From: Siphonodentalium dalli
Taxonomy: Eukaryota; Mollusca; Scaphopoda; Gadilida; Siphonodentaliidae
Direction of reading: 5' to 3'
Assembly (NCBI GenBank): GCA_032622095.1
Contig: CP136063.1
Span: 121,786,723 to 121,850,722, forward strand
DNA: 64,000 bases
Shown here: positions 1-11,965 of the stretch, piece by piece
Position numbering within the stretch: position 1 is the stretch's first letter
Layout of the letters: each line of letters opens with the position of its first letter
Notes under the pieces: generated by a model
Told to the model about the DNA's origin: nothing
Seen by the model: the letters and a program-made list of their open reading frames with translations, nothing else
Databases searched by the model: none
Position numbers and translations under genes: made by a program

Positions 1-309
1 TGAACTGTTGACACTTGGCTGAAGATTGGTTCATCAAGCACATTGTGGATCCAGACTTATGTCCAAAGAAAAACAATTAATGACAAAATTTCCCTCAAAA
101 CAAACCTACCTGTAGTCTTCAGTCATGCCCGCATCAGGCTTTACTCAGTATTTGCCCGCAGCGGGTATTATAGGATGACCAGCGTGTTGACCTAATATAA
201 ATGTAAGGGCATCATCGAAGTAGCAAATGTAAAACTTATGAAAATGACAGATATTCCCCACAAAAAGCGAGTTATGTGGATAAATAAAATATGTTGCTAA
301 TGCTGTCAC

Positions 310-383
310 TTAAACTGTTTATGTCCGTTGGTGGGATTTGGCATCTATTGGACTTGGCAGAGCCTCGGACATAAACAGTTTAA
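310..383. repeat. Short inverted repeat (hairpin)
   Basis: Two perfectly complementary 18-base arms (310-327 and 366-383) are separated by 38 bases. The arms read ttaaactgtttatgtccg and its reverse complement. This may be the core of an old foldback element; no target duplication was recognised. Confidence 0.7.
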
Positions 384-399
384 GCGATGGCACTAGCTA

Positions 400-610
400 A
401 ATATTCTATATATATGCATGTCTCTCATAGGCAGCCTTGCATATACAAGTGAATGCATTGGCCTAACAATATTTACCTTGACCTACTAAAGGCTGGTGCA
501 ATCTCTTAAATATGTGATGCTCTCTATGGGAGAATTAAATTGCATATATAAGAGAATGCACTGGCACAGGGTATTTAATGCTGCAGCAGTGCAGCTCCCA
601 TCATGAAATG
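400..610. repeat. Dispersed repeat family A, copy 1
   Basis: This stretch shares an ordered series of words with 11,753-11,965: 'gaatgcattggcctaacaat', 'taagagaatgc.ctggca', and an end in 'agctcccatcatgaaa'. The second copy has the same order and orientation. Internal segments are partly inverted relative to each other, so it may be a degenerate foldback element. No coding potential was seen. Confidence 0.6.
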
Positions 611-1288
611 TTTAAGTACATACTTACTCTTTATGTTTCTTGGACGAAAAATACCGTCTGTAGAGATCGAGTGTGAGCTCACTGAGACTATCAGTATCAC
701 ATAATTACGGCAAATTATATCTTGTTAACTCATCTATAACACATTATAAACCTGGTAATCTCATTAATATCACAGATTACATACCTTAAAATATCTGCAG
801 CAGCACACCCTTACTAAAAAGATATCGGTGGATAAAATTGGTGCTGCCTGTTGCATATATTCACCCAAGATTATATGTGAGGTCAAATGTATGCTTATTA
901 GCAAATTATATTCGTAAGTGTAATGGAGTTGCTAATAAAGATGCATGTCCTGTATTATTTTTAGATGCGTGCTTGAGGAATACGCAGGACAAATATCAGA
1001 GAAATAACTCAAAACTGGGATAATCAATTGTGTTAGAAATTTAATTGGAACCATTCAAGTTCAATCAATTTTCTCTCTCATCCCTTATTACAGAGGTATT
1101 AAGGGATCTGCCGAAATATTGATATGGTGCAAGTCACATGAAAATTAAAGGGCCCCAAGGTATCTGGGGTGACACAAATCAAATTTAATATTTTTTATAG
1201 GAAATAACCATAATCTTGTAAAGTGTATCATGTCAGTACATTGTACTATGTCAATCCAAAATCAAAGACTGGAGAACAGAGTAGTTCA
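611..1288. other. No recognisable feature
   Basis: AT-rich unique-looking sequence. The 61-codon open frame near 838-1023 has no recognisable motif or splice context and is not called as a gene. Confidence 0.5.
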
Positions 1289-1360
1289 CTGGTGGCAGGG
1301 TATTGTGGGTGGAAGAGGTGCTGATCTGGTGGCAGGGTATTGTGGGTGGAAGAGGTGCTG
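1289..1360 (+). repeat. 37-bp tandem duplication
   Basis: Two near-identical copies of a G-rich unit containing 'ggtggcagggtattgtgggt' lie head to tail with a 37-base period. It looks like a recent local duplication. Confidence 0.85.
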
Positions 1361-1940
1361 GAACGTTTTCTGAGGACATTTATTGAACTCATATCTGAAC
1401 AAACCATATAAATATATAATTGTGAATAAACTTTCTGCAGTTACATTTTCCTAGCACCTTTCCGAATGAATATATATAGACTATTGCAATGTATACTTTC
1501 ACAAAGGGATGTGAATATATATTCTCAGCAACAAAATTTATTATTGGCCGCATTTAAGCATGCTCAGTTCCGTGTCCTGTTTACAGATCAGGTTTTATGT
1601 CAGAAATTGATGAGTGAAATGAGTTTGTGAATACACTCAGGAGATTTGGTTTTATTTGACTCGAAATAATTAGACACATAATTTGATTCCATTATTTTTA
1701 GCGCTCGGAGATTGAATTATTTCATTGCCATGACCGTATTCTGTTTGAAGAACAACCACACAGACAAATATGCATCAATAAATCCTTCCTTAGAATATGA
1801 AGCATAGAATCATGACATTCATTTCTTCGTTTAGCATTATTAGTACTGGTTCCTGTTCACCAGTTCGTGGAACACCTAAAACATGAACCCACAGAAAGTT
1901 AAAATTCTGAGCATGGAGTGGTCTTATAATTATTCATTTA

Positions 1941-2142
1941 CAGTATAAATGTCCTAAATAATCAACTCCTTTTTAAACCACAGCAGAATTATGGGTAACT
2001 TTTCAGGATTTTAATAGTCGAAAATGTAGCTCAGTGAGAGCTTTCTGATGAATGGCAACAAGCCATATTTCCAACTAAATCCTGAAGCGTTACCCATAAT
2101 TCTGCTGTGGCTAAGGAGTCGATTAATTATTTAGGGTTAGTA
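1941..2142. mobile_element. Foldback MITE family P, copy 1 (TA-type)
   Basis: The element is palindromic. The left arm holds the words cctaaataatc, accacagcagaattatggg and taacttttcagga, and the right arm gives their reverse complements. It starts next to TA with 'cagta', as the other copies do. Seven further copies occur in the window. This copy is degenerate at its right terminus and in the left half of the palindrome. Non-autonomous; no protein is encoded. Confidence 0.8.
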
Positions 2143-2363
2143 CAGGTGCAGAAGACATAGGATTCCTATTTAGGAAATTTGGGTGCAATGTTTAGATAAT
2201 TTTTAAACATGTAACGCAGCCTTTTACAGCCTAAAAGGTGGCTTGTTGAACTCGATTACTATCTGAACATTCCCAACTGAACTATTCATCAATGAGTAGG
2301 TTATAGTAGTCAACAGTGACCTTGCTCCTCATATCATGTTGAGCTGATACAATTATTATTATT

Positions 2364-2391
2364 ATACTTCCATATTTTAATATGGAAGTAT
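2364..2391. repeat. Perfect short hairpin
   Basis: 13-base arms (atacttccatatt and its complement) flank two T residues. It sits at the head of an AT-rich stretch leading into the degenerate repeat at 2.5-3.0 kb. Confidence 0.7.
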
Positions 2392-2519
2392 ATTGTTATT
2401 CAATTTTTTATTTTCATTTTTCATTATTTATGCTTCTTCTTAATATATTTTGTAACCCTTATATCTCAGAAAGTATAAAAGATAAATCATTGAAATTTGG
2501 TAGGTATATGCACCTTGTG

Positions 2520-3000
2520 AAGTTACAACTCATTAAAACATTTAGATTTATGTCCTAACTTGCCTAAGTTATGGCCCTTAATCAAAAATGTTTGAAAAAG
2601 TTTGTGCCCAGATATTCTCCTATAAGAAGCCAAGCAGCTGAATTCGGTTCTGCTAATCGTGTTAACTAACGAAAGGTTACGAATCAGGAAAATTTTCACT
2701 ACGGTCCGAACACAATTTGTTGACCTGGAGAGGGGTGCAAAATTTGTCAATTTTTTTCTTGTCACCGATTCCAACCATTTTACTGTCTTGTATCTATACG
2801 TCGTACTGATGCTACTCGTGAAAGAATTTTGTAAATCGGTTGAGAAATGGCCAAGTTATAACACATCGAAAAATGTACTAATAAAGTCCATGTGTAGAAA
2901 GTGCTTGTGCCCAGATCTTCTCCTAGACGAAGCGCAACAGCTGGATTTGGTCTATGTGAGCGTCTTAAACATAGACAGAAGACGAAACCAGGAAATGCGA
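2520..3000 (+). repeat. Degenerate two-unit direct repeat
   Basis: A segment around 2,608-2,660 containing 'gtgcccagatattctcct' recurs around 2,908-2,965 as 'gtgcccagatcttctcct', followed by similar text, giving a period near 300 bases. Phrases such as 'ttatggccctta' and 'gaaatttggta' resemble other non-autonomous repeats in this window (44.2-44.8 kb). Open frames here on both strands (up to 145 codons) follow the repeat and show no recognisable domain. Confidence 0.55.
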
Positions 3001-3099
3001 ATGTCAAAAATTACACCAATGACCACTGTCAATATATTTCAACATCCATTCTTTTTTTGGCGCACTGTGTTAATTGTTATGTTGGCTAATGGGTAATCA

Positions 3100-5090
3100 C
3101 TCAAAACAATGTCGGCTGTCTGTCTTGTCAATCGGCCATGATTCTGCAGTTTTATCATGATGCGGCTTAAAAATGGCATATTTTGAGACCAAAAACGGTC
3201 AAAATTTGTTAGTTTTTAAATAGTAGTTCATTTTGATTTCACTTTTTTTAAAACGCCCATTTTTTACAAAAAAAATTCTCAACTTTGACATTTGAGAATT
3301 AACAGAACTGTAGTGTCCGTCGTATATTGTTATACCTAGTCTCCGCATGGACCACGTTTTCATAAAGCACAATCCGTCTTATGCGCGGACTTTCGCTTGC
3401 AGTTCTCAATTGAACTGAAAGTATTTTCTATCCGCTCACGTGCCCGTAAACCATTTTAATATATGATATTTTTAAATTGAATGAATGGGTGTCAGCGCAT
3501 ACCGTCCCATACCCCAACCTTCCGCCCCTAAGTTGATAATTTTGGTATCATAATTTTGGAACGTAACTATCTAAAGTTTGGTATTAAATTCCCATCTGGG
3601 AAATAGCATACGTTTGTTGAATTTAGATCTGACCATTTAAAACGTATCTTTATCATCTGTATGTGGCACGAGTGAAAATGTATGACTTTATTGCCAGTTT
3701 GCTAAGATCGCTGATTGCATATTTCGCATTAATAGGACGAGACGTAATGTAAAGTGTTATAACTTAGGAAGAGTCCGACAACGACGTTGTACGTTCGTCC
3801 GTTAATCGGAAAATAAACACAAATATGTCTTAAAGCGCGACTAATTCACCACCTGCGTGTATTCAAGAATATGAATCACACCTAAATTAAGCGAATTGTA
3901 TATGGAATGTGTAGGTATAAGCTGCCATGTATATATCATTCCCAGAATGCTACCATCTCATGACAATCTATTAGTTAAAATAAAACACCTTCAACTGTTG
4001 GGAACATCGCGATATATGTAAGCGAGCAAAGATAGTTTAATGTCATCATACGCTATTTCGTTGTTGTGAAATGGGTGATCGTTTTATGTAGCATAATTAC
4101 ATTGAACGACATATTTAATTATGTTTGTGTGTGAATAACGATTGTTAACTTTTGAAGACTTGCAATAACATATTAAATGGTAAAATACGCGCGTTCATAT
4201 CCGTGTATTCACAAGAATATCCGTCTATTTTACAAGCTCGACATGCCATGTTTTTTTATGGTATACTACAGTTCCAACACATCGGCTATTTATCATTTTG
4301 CTGGTGAGAAAGCGTATGTTCACTTTGGTGCTATTTATATGCACAGAAAAAGGCACCATTACTCGGGAAAGTAACCTACTGAAATGCATATAGATGTACG
4401 CGAATCATGCTACGTTCTCACACAATGCAGTTATCCCAAATCCGCGCTCTTTAAAATAGAATTGGCTGCATGGCTGGCCTACTTCTGATGGCACAGTGTG
4501 TTACGCACCTGTCCGACTAAGTCACTTTGAACCCAAAATGTATACAAAATTCGCACAAGCTGGGGTAATGTTCGCGATCTTGGACAGTCAGTACAATCGG
4601 TATAAACGTTTGTAATGACATAACGTGTCTTGACAGCATTACCTGTTATGCTATATTGATATGTTTCTGAATTATATTTAATGCTTGATTCCTGATAGAC
4701 ATATCTAGTGACATTTCAGTGATCTTTCTAGAACGTTCCCGTGCATGATAGAACTTCAAATAAAACATATTCGCCTTTGTCCCATTCTGGTGATTTGGGC
4801 TCGTTTTTAGCATGTTACTAATTTTATAATAAGACGTAATCTAGACATGTGTTATCAGTTGTGTGAGTGATTGCCATTCCCGCATAATTATTTCATAAAT
4901 AAATATATCCGCTGCACGTAGATATAACTGTCCGTTGAAATCACTGACCCGACAAACTGATAAACCAAGACATAACAGTCTTGGTAAATTACAGATCGGC
5001 ATTGATTTAAAACTTTGCACTTCATTGTGGACAGACTATAACTATCCGTATACTGCGTATAGGTGAGCCACTACTTATATTTCATGACTT
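3100..5090. other. No recognisable feature
   Basis: About 2 kb of AT-rich sequence without convincing coding exons, tandem repeats or element termini that I could recognise. Confidence 0.45.
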
Positions 5091-5092
5091 TT

Positions 5093-5225
5093 TAAAGTTA
5101 TAGATATAGTTATAATTATTGTGGTTATGGTTATGGCTAGACCATGGTTATGCTTATAGAAACATTTAGTATTGGGACATGGTACGGGTTGCCGATAGAT
5201 ATGGTTATGATTAAGGTTTGTATTA
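5093..5225 (+). repeat. Degenerate GTTATG-type simple repeat
   Basis: Repeated hexamer-like words (gttatg, gttata, ggttatgg) cluster here with interruptions, consistent with an old, decayed microsatellite. Confidence 0.6.
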
Positions 5226-5568
5226 TAGGAAAGGTAATGATTGAGAGGGGATTTGGATAGGAATATATATGATAATTATATGGAAGTATCTAGTTTTAAT
5301 TAAATTTGAAACTACAGAATGTCAAGAATCATACATTTAATTGTATTTGGCTCCTATTTGTTGAAGACATAATTTATAATTTATATGTAATCATTGCCAT
5401 TAAAAAGTAATCTAAGAAGTTATTGTACTTTATAGTCATATTCATAGGACAAAGATACTGTTCACCTTATTTTTTTTTTTAAATACAATGCTCCCTCATA
5501 CCCAATTTATGGAGTTTGAATATCTGAAATAGAAATATAATATAGTATCCTCCACTACAGGGAGCCGT

Positions 5569-5809
5569 TTAACCCTTTCCTTGCCAAATAGATTCCCACC
5601 CAGTTATCAAAGTATATATTGGAATGGTCTATATTCATTTTGGAGGGATGATCCGGTATTAAAAAAGCAGATGACAATCTAATACAAGTGCAGAATGATT
5701 GGTTGGAAATGTATTGATAATAAATTCAACAAATGGGAACATATTTTCTGAACATTTACTATGGGATCTAGTTATTCAGGCCAATGAGTATTAGTATAGA
5801 CAGGGTTAA
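5569..5809 (+). mobile_element. TTAA-flanked dispersed element, family Q, copy 1
   Basis: The segment begins TTAACCCTTTCC and ends AGGGTTAA, so it is bounded by TTAA with short complementary ends, as in piggyBac-type non-autonomous elements. Its interior contains 'attggaatggtctat', which marks further copies near 11.15, 18.95 and 39.2 kb (plus strand) and 43.1-43.3 kb (minus strand). No coding potential was seen. Confidence 0.55.
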
Positions 5810-6979
5810 TATTTATTGAAAGAAATCCTAATTGCCTATTATAATCTCCAGCGGTGGTTGTCTGTATAATGTATTTCAGGCTAGGCCTGGCTAGGGTTTT
5901 AACTCTCTCCTATGACTTAATTTTGTTGACTTTTGTTTATTAAAATGTGTATTTTTATACCATTTTGCAGCAATTATTTAAAATTCTCACTCTCAGTGTC
6001 CAAGTAAACATGCTTTGCAGAATAGTACGGGGTTGATAATTCTGCCAAAATTAATAAGACTATAGAGCTGAATAACAGATTGAAGAAAATATTCCCTTGT
6101 CCAGACCTATTGAAAATAAGAATTTCCAAATGAATATTATTATCACACTGTCTCAATTGTTAAAGACAATAAAGGCTTGGGAACATGAAGCTATGTGCTT
6201 ACAAGCTAATCTCCATCTTCCCTGTTGGTGATTCGTACCATATTAGCTCCTGTTTTATCAGCAGTTTTCCAATGGATATTGACGGAGGTTAAATACACAT
6301 CCTGTGCTGCTACACCTGGTCATGTATTATGCTGGTTTACTATCACCAACAGGCATTGATTTCAGATTTCTTTCCTTTGTATATTATGACTGACATCAGC
6401 CATCATTGTCTTGTTCTTTCCTTTTATGTGTTGATCGATGAAGAATGGACAGGAATATACCCTGATGTGATATTGTTAGTAATTGATATATGTACCCTGG
6501 GTGGATTCAATCCAGTCCATGAGGAAAATGTTGTGAGATCTATTCATTCATGCAACTCGGATGGAAGTTGTACCCACAATATAATCATTAGTTGGATTTT
6601 TCTCTGACAAAAGTTGAATATGGGATACCACAACTGCCCATGCTTGCAGTTTCACTTTCACATGTCCATAATAATTGAAATTTAAAGATTTGGACAAAAG
6701 TCAAAATTTTATGAATAAACTATACTTACCTGACATATTCATATAGAATTGTATTCATCATCTCGTCATAAACTGCCCCTACCCAGTTTTATTTTGTTCC
6801 ACTTTCGGATTATGTTTTTTAAAACAACTGCTATGTGGTCACATGATCTAGCTATTCTTCCTCTTCATTGAGTATCTCACGATGCTCAAAAGCATACCAT
6901 GAGACAATAATTCAAGGGGAGGATAATTATACCCCCCCCCCGTGCTCTTAGTATTTAATGATTCATGGTGATTTAGTCT
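5810..6979. other. No gene recognised; possible 3' tail of the adjacent retroelement
   Basis: A poly-C run lies near 6,930. The minus-strand sequence at about 6,700-6,960 may be the non-coding or frameshifted 3' end of the tyrosine-recombinase element next to it, but no terminal repeat could be identified. The 92-codon plus-strand frame at 6,329-6,607 has no recognisable domain. Confidence 0.4.
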
Positions 6980-8492
6980 ATCCTGTTTAGCTAATCCCTA
7001 AAGGTAATACAATTATCTTGAGATCTCATGCAACTTTGGTTTATATGTAATGCTTGTATGTCACTGAATCTTTTAAAGGTTGCAATAGCCACTAGAAAAA
7101 CTGTTTTCCATGTGAGATATTTAAGTGGCATTTTATCTAATGGTTCAAATGGTGCTTTCTTCAATATTTAATACCTGCGGTAAATTCCATGATGAGAAAA
7201 GTTGTTTCATTGGTGGACGTCTATTTGAATATTCCTTTTAATATTCTAATAATTTTTGCATGTTAACCTATATTTATCCCATTCACAGTTGGCAAAGCTG
7301 AAGAAAACATTGATCTATACTCTATGCTGTAGACCTTCAGTGAATAAATCTGTTAAAAACAATTGTGCATTGACTTAGAGATGACTCATGGGAATCGATA
7401 CCCCTTTGACTACTAGCTGTTAAATTTCCTGAATTTACTATTATAGTCCTTTTTTGTGCCCATTCTCCAGGAAGCTGTGAGCAATTTTTGATGATTCGTC
7501 AGAAAATCCCTCTTCTTGCCTACATCTGTTGATAGATGCCAATCAGTCAACTTTGTCATTTCTAGGTTTGGATACAATACTTTCTCGTTGAATTGTGTTA
7601 TTAATGAGTCTATGGTTGGTAATATTATTGGTTGGTCGATTTAGCATTGTTATCAACTTTGGATACCATATTTGTCTGGGCCAACAAGGTGCTATCAATA
7701 TTATTTCGCATTTAACTGGCTCATGTGATTCAACAACCTGCTCATTAAAGGAAATGGAGGGAAGGCGTATGCAAACATCTTGTTCCAAGGTATTGACAGG
7801 GCATCTATCGCCATTCCTTGTGGGTCTTGATGCCATGCACAATAGATTGGAGTTTTTTTTTTGCTTTGTGGCAAATAGGTCTATCAATGGTTGACACCAC
7901 ACTAGAAATAATTTCTCCACTACTTCCGGAAATAGTTCCCATTCGGTGTCCTTCACATAACAGCAGTTCAGAAAATCTGCCAGTCAATTCGAAATTCCGC
8001 TCACATGAGCCAATTTAATTTAATGTCATTCAGTGATCTATTGCATGAGACCATACATGTAGTTTGTGTACTAACTGACACAGTGTTAGGGATTTTGTAC
8101 CTCCCTGGTGATTGATATACTGTGCTACAGTGGTGTTGTCTGTGCGAACCAGTACATTTCTGTTGGACAACTTCGGGGTGGAATGTTTCACTACTAATAT
8201 CACAGCTTTCAACTCCAGGCAATTGATGTGGAGGGTTGTATTTTCTTTTGGCATTGTACTGTCAAATTCTCGAAATGGCTTCCCCAACCCTTGAGACTCG
8301 CATCTGTTGTGATTGTAACTATATCTGAGGGAGGTTGAATTGATCGACCCTGTGATATGTTTCCAGTACTTCTCTACCTTTATTATGAAACCTATTGTTT
8401 CCGAGGAGATGTTTGGAGAATATGCTAGTCTTTGGGAAAGCCCTGTTTCATTCGATTCATGCAAAACCAGTCATCTATAATGTCGATTAAAG
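6980..8492 (-). pseudogene. Tyrosine-recombinase retroelement relic (DIRS/Ngaro-like): RT end, RNase H, recombinase
   Basis: Read on the minus strand, several frames carry recognisable pieces in the order expected of DIRS-type elements. At about 8,490 the residues IIDDW match the reverse-transcriptase catalytic box, with Ile where Tyr is usual. Next comes an RNase H region with ITTDAS then GWGSHF, LELKAV and RTDNTTVAQYIN (about 8,350-8,080). Then comes the linker typical of this group, with EWELFPEVV, DLFATKQ and IILIAPCWPRQIWYPKL (about 7,960-7,650). Last is a tyrosine-recombinase portion with LLTASWRMGT, KDYNSKFRKF and LTWKTVFLVAIATFKRFSD (about 7,500-7,060). At least four frame changes and several stops separate these blocks, so it is dead. 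The 5' part (gag and most of RT) is missing; the relic stops where another dispersed repeat begins near 8,496. The family assignment rests on block order; the terminal repeats that would separate DIRS from Ngaro were not seen. Confidence 0.8.
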
Positions 8493-8495
8493 GAC

Positions 8496-8634
8496 GGGAT
8501 CAGGGGAGGGGGTTAAAACAACGCCGAATTTAGTTTTTGGGAGCTGCTCACCTTCAAACATTTAAAGATTGGCCTAGAGTGGCTTGTTGCCCTATCTCCT
8601 CCGAAACTGATGAATCTAGGTCAATAGTTGATAT
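8496..8634 (+). repeat. Dispersed repeat family G, fragment
   Basis: Shares 'ggaatcaggggagggggg'-like and 'taggctagagtggcttg'-like text, in order, with 9,829-10,020. It abuts the broken 5' side of the retroelement relic and may mark where that element was truncated. Confidence 0.6.
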
Positions 8635-8636
8635 TA

Positions 8637-8812
8637 TAGAGGATCTACAATGAGTCCCCAGTTTATAGCGGAATTTACGAAACGAGTCCAGTAAATTAGG
8701 TCAGGTCCGGGCCTTTGGCGAGGTCCAGACCTAATTTACTGAACGAGTTTTGTAAATTCCGATATAAACTGGGGACGAATACGTTGTAGATTCTATTTAT
8801 TACATGATCTAC
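8637..8812. mobile_element. Palindromic MITE family R, copy 1
   Basis: A long foldback structure: 'ggatctacaatgagtcccca' and 'tagcggaatttac' in the left arm are mirrored by 'gtaaattccgatataaa' and 'acgttgtagattct' in the right. The copy at 42,226-42,395 has the same plan and similar outer sequence ('tatagaggatct' at the left, 'atttattacatgatc' at the right). Non-coding. Confidence 0.75.
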
Positions 8813-9281
8813 AACCGCGACAAAACATACTTAAATCAATAAACGTAATTATGCGTTGTTTGCCCACGTAAAGAAATAGTTCTAAATAAATAAAGACTCT
8901 TTGGCGTACATGTATGTAATGGCGTATATTTAATGACATAGCTTTTTAAACTCTTCATTCATTAGTTTGTTGGAAAAATATTGGAAGCCATAGTATTTTG
9001 AGACGTAGCAATGTAAACAGACGACAATCAGATGTCAAAGGTCACCTGGCACTATTTCCTGTTATTAAACGAATGTTTAATATCACAATTTATAGAATGG
9101 GTTTATTGAATGGAATAAGTGTAGGATCATGTAATAAATATTTTTATTGCACACTCAATGGCTTATTTGTGAGAAATACAGTAAAAAACAGAAAATTTCA
9201 AAACTTTCAATAAATATTTGTGTATTGCTCTTGAACAATACAAACCGATTACGTCAACGTCATTGGCGACGTCAACTGTAG

Positions 9282-9507
9282 CAGACAATTTCTTTTGTAG
9301 CCCCGCACTTTAACCTAAACGGACACGGTCCACACAACGTAAAATACCAAATTATTGACATCCTCAAATCCGACCCTTTATCTGAACGCAGTACCATTGC
9401 TCGCAAAGAAAGAGAAATTGAGTGGATCTTCACTCTCCGCACTCTCCAACCATGGGGCATTAATAAGAATGACTTTTAACAGTCGCCTCCTTTTCAGACA
9501 ATTTCTT
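9282..9507 (+). mobile_element. 5'-truncated Penelope-like insertion with 13-bp direct repeats
   Basis: The 13 bases cagacaatttctt occur at 9,282-9,294 and again at 9,495-9,507, exactly flanking a 200-base segment that carries the retroelement coding end at 9,297-9,479. Direct repeats around a 5'-truncated copy are what target-primed insertion leaves. No poly-A or microsatellite tail was seen at the right edge, so the boundaries are an inference. Confidence 0.55.
9297..9479 (+). pseudogene. C-terminal fragment of a GIY-YIG/Penelope-like protein
   Basis: One open frame ending in TAA at 9,477-9,479 reads HFNLNGHGPHN near its start, then RKEREIEWIFTLRTL, then QPWGIN. The pattern HFN..GH, R..REI.WI..L.T, P.GIN is characteristic of the C-terminal tail after the GIY-YIG nuclease region in Penelope-like and related retroelement proteins. 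Only about 60 residues remain; the reverse transcriptase and catalytic GIY-YIG core are absent. The frame is closed by TAG at 9,279-9,281, just before the left direct repeat, which agrees with a truncated copy rather than a gene. The frame is intact over the remaining part, so the insertion may be fairly young. Confidence 0.7.
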
Positions 9508-9609
9508 CACTAAATTATTAGGTATAGTCTACACTAAGCACACATTTCTGCAATTAAATAAACAATATAGACCCAAATTTTAGTATAGTACAAGTTACAA
9601 TCTTCAGAG

Positions 9610-9784
9610 TGTGCAATAAACATAGAACAACACAGTTGTGAGAACATATTAACATTATTGCACTCATTTGTCATGTCGCGAGGTAAAACTCGAACCTCCG
9701 GTTCTCGTTTTACCATCGCGTCAGAACAAACTCATGCAATAACGTTATCATGTTCACACACTTGTGTCGTTCTATCTATTGTAC
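9610..9784. mobile_element. Palindromic MITE family S, copy 1
   Basis: Arms contain 'acatagaacaacac' and 'acattattgca' on the left, mirrored by 'tgcaataacgtt' and 'tgtgtcgttctat' on the right. The centre holds a shorter hairpin ('ggtaaaactcgaacc', 'ggttctcgttttacc'). The element at 18,025-18,195 has closely similar arm ends. Confidence 0.7.
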
Positions 9785-9828
9785 ATGATGGTATGAACAT
9801 TTTAGTTTAGTCATCAACGAATAATGGG

Positions 9829-10225
9829 AATCAGGGGAGGGGGGCCAAAATGGGACAAATTTAGTTTTTGGTCCAATCATCACCAAACTCGGAATATATA
9901 GTCTCCATGCGTCGCTGATTACAAATTATCAAACGTTTCTCCGATCTCTTGGTGAACACCAGTGTTACGGGCCTTCAAACATTTAAATATTAGGCTAGAG
10001 TGGCTTGTGGCCATGCATATCTCCACCTAAACTAATGAATTTAGGTCAATAATTGATATGTCTTTTCATAGGAAATGATGGTTCGAACATTTGGGACCAT
10101 TTTGGTCATTGTTGAATAAGTGACGTGGTCCCTGGAAAGGGGTCAAAATGTGGTTAAATTTTTTTTCTGATCCGTTTATTACTAAACACGGAATATATAG
10201 TCTCAATTAGTTGCTGATTACAAAT
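9829..10225 (+). repeat. Dispersed repeat family G, two-unit copy
   Basis: Contains two diverged units: 'cggaatatatagtctccatg' then 'gctgattacaaattatcaaa' near 9,890-9,930, and 'cggaatatatagtctcaatt' then 'gctgattacaaatcatcaaa' near 10,190-10,220. The period is about 295 bases. A piece of the same family lies at 8,496-8,634. Confidence 0.65.
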
Positions 10226-11752
10226 CATCAAATGATTAAAATCTGCAACTGAATGTTGATTGCTTGAAACGATGCAAATGCATGACGTTAATTATCATTT
10301 TCACTTTCAATATCTGCTGCATGTATCTCTGCTTTCTGTTGACAATTATATTGTGTTGACTTAGATTAGCAGGAAATGATCCCCCAAAGAGTGATTCCGC
10401 TACCATAATTGATCAATAAAAGTTATTGATTAACTATATTGATCAGATCAAATGGTCGTCTGAATCACCAGCTGGCATATCAACATTATAGGTGCACACA
10501 GGGTCATAAATGAAGGTTACTGAGTGCACTAATGAAGCTTATATTGAGACCATTGTCAGCCTCATTATAGAGTAGAACTTGTCTGTCTGGTATTAGGAAC
10601 TATGAGATCGTTATTAGTGCATTGTCACGTTGTCTCAGACATCGACCACACCGGCACCTATCGAACATGTTTTCTCTCAGGCAAAAAATAATAGTCCCAG
10701 AAATTTATCCATAGTAGAAGCCATGTATATACTAATCATATTTGATAAGCACCAAAGCTTCTGATCCCTGCTCAATGTCAATAAAAAGCATTCATTTGAT
10801 TGTTCATTCATACGATGGATGATCAAGGTTCACACTTTAATTGTTGGTATGCAACACAATCCACTTCAGGATTTATAGAATGTTTTGTAATAGCTAGAGC
10901 CTTTTTGCTTGCAATTTATTTCATCAAATGGTCAGTTAAATAGTCAACTTCCTTATATAATTAACCTGTCTTTATTAGGTAAAAGCAACATTAAAGTGGA
11001 TTTGTATTGGATTCCATGTACTATATTAGGATTTACTTGTTTCTGGCTTTGATTTTTCCAAAATTGTTAAATAATTGAGTAAAGTAATTATCTGGAATAC
11101 CGGTAGTATTTACAGTTCTTTGAGTGAAGAGAATTTTAATCCTTTGATTACTGAACAGATTCTCCCATTTAGTTTGCAACATATCTATTGGAATGGACTA
11201 TTCTTCAATACTTAGGCAACCCTGGTGCGGAAGGTGCTCCCAAGTGTCAAGCCAGAATTGAAGGAATTGGGAAGCCAGAATTGACACTTGCGGTGTTGCC
11301 AATTAATACATGAACTGTTTTCACTTGCATTTTTTCTCATAGAGTTCACTGTTACTCACAATTCTTGAAAACAATAGCTGCTTCCATTAAATATGAAAAT
11401 AACTTCAAATGAATTAATTAAATTAAATACTTAACAATAACAACTCAGAAAGTTGGGAGGCTTCTATATAATCATAGATATGTTATATGCTACAGTTTAA
11501 AATGGTATAGAGATTTGTTATATTACAAAGAGTGCAAATGATCTAACATTGAACATTGGACCGTGACATCATGAAGTCCGACATGAACCTGAAAAGACAG
11601 GAAACGTCACATGTGATTTCACAGGTAAACTTCATGACAACACTCTGGGATTAATGCGAGAATTAAAACATGGAACTATCCAGTTATTATACAGACGACA
11701 CATACTTAACTCTTCCATGACTGGAGCTTCCTGAAATTTTGTGATAACCATG
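10226..11752. other. Mostly featureless; small hairpin and a family Q piece
   Basis: A fragment of family Q ('attggaatggac') lies near 11,190. At 11,241-11,290 the arms caagtgtcaa and ttgacacttg form an inverted repeat around a duplicated 'gccagaattg'. Nothing coding was recognised. Confidence 0.45.
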
Positions 11753-11965
11753 TGCCAATGCATTCTCTTGTATACGTGAGTCTTGCATAGGGAGCCGTGC
11801 ATCTTTAATAGAATGCATTGGCCTAGCAATATTTAACTTGACCTTTTAAGCCAGTGCATTCACTTATATATATCTCCTATGGAGACTCACATATATAAGA
11901 GAATGCGCTGGCATAGGATCTTTAATGCTGGACCAGCGTAGCTCCCATCATGAAAGGGTTAAAAA
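11753..11965. repeat. Dispersed repeat family A, copy 2
   Basis: Same word order as 400-610, including 'gaatgcattggcctagcaat', 'tataagagaatgcgctggca' and 'agctcccatcatgaaa'. The 65-codon minus-strand frame here lies partly inside the repeat and is not called. Confidence 0.6.

Noticed and set aside
2659-3096. A 145-codon plus-strand frame
   Set aside because: It overlaps a two-unit degenerate repeat and has a competing minus-strand frame; no domain was recognised.
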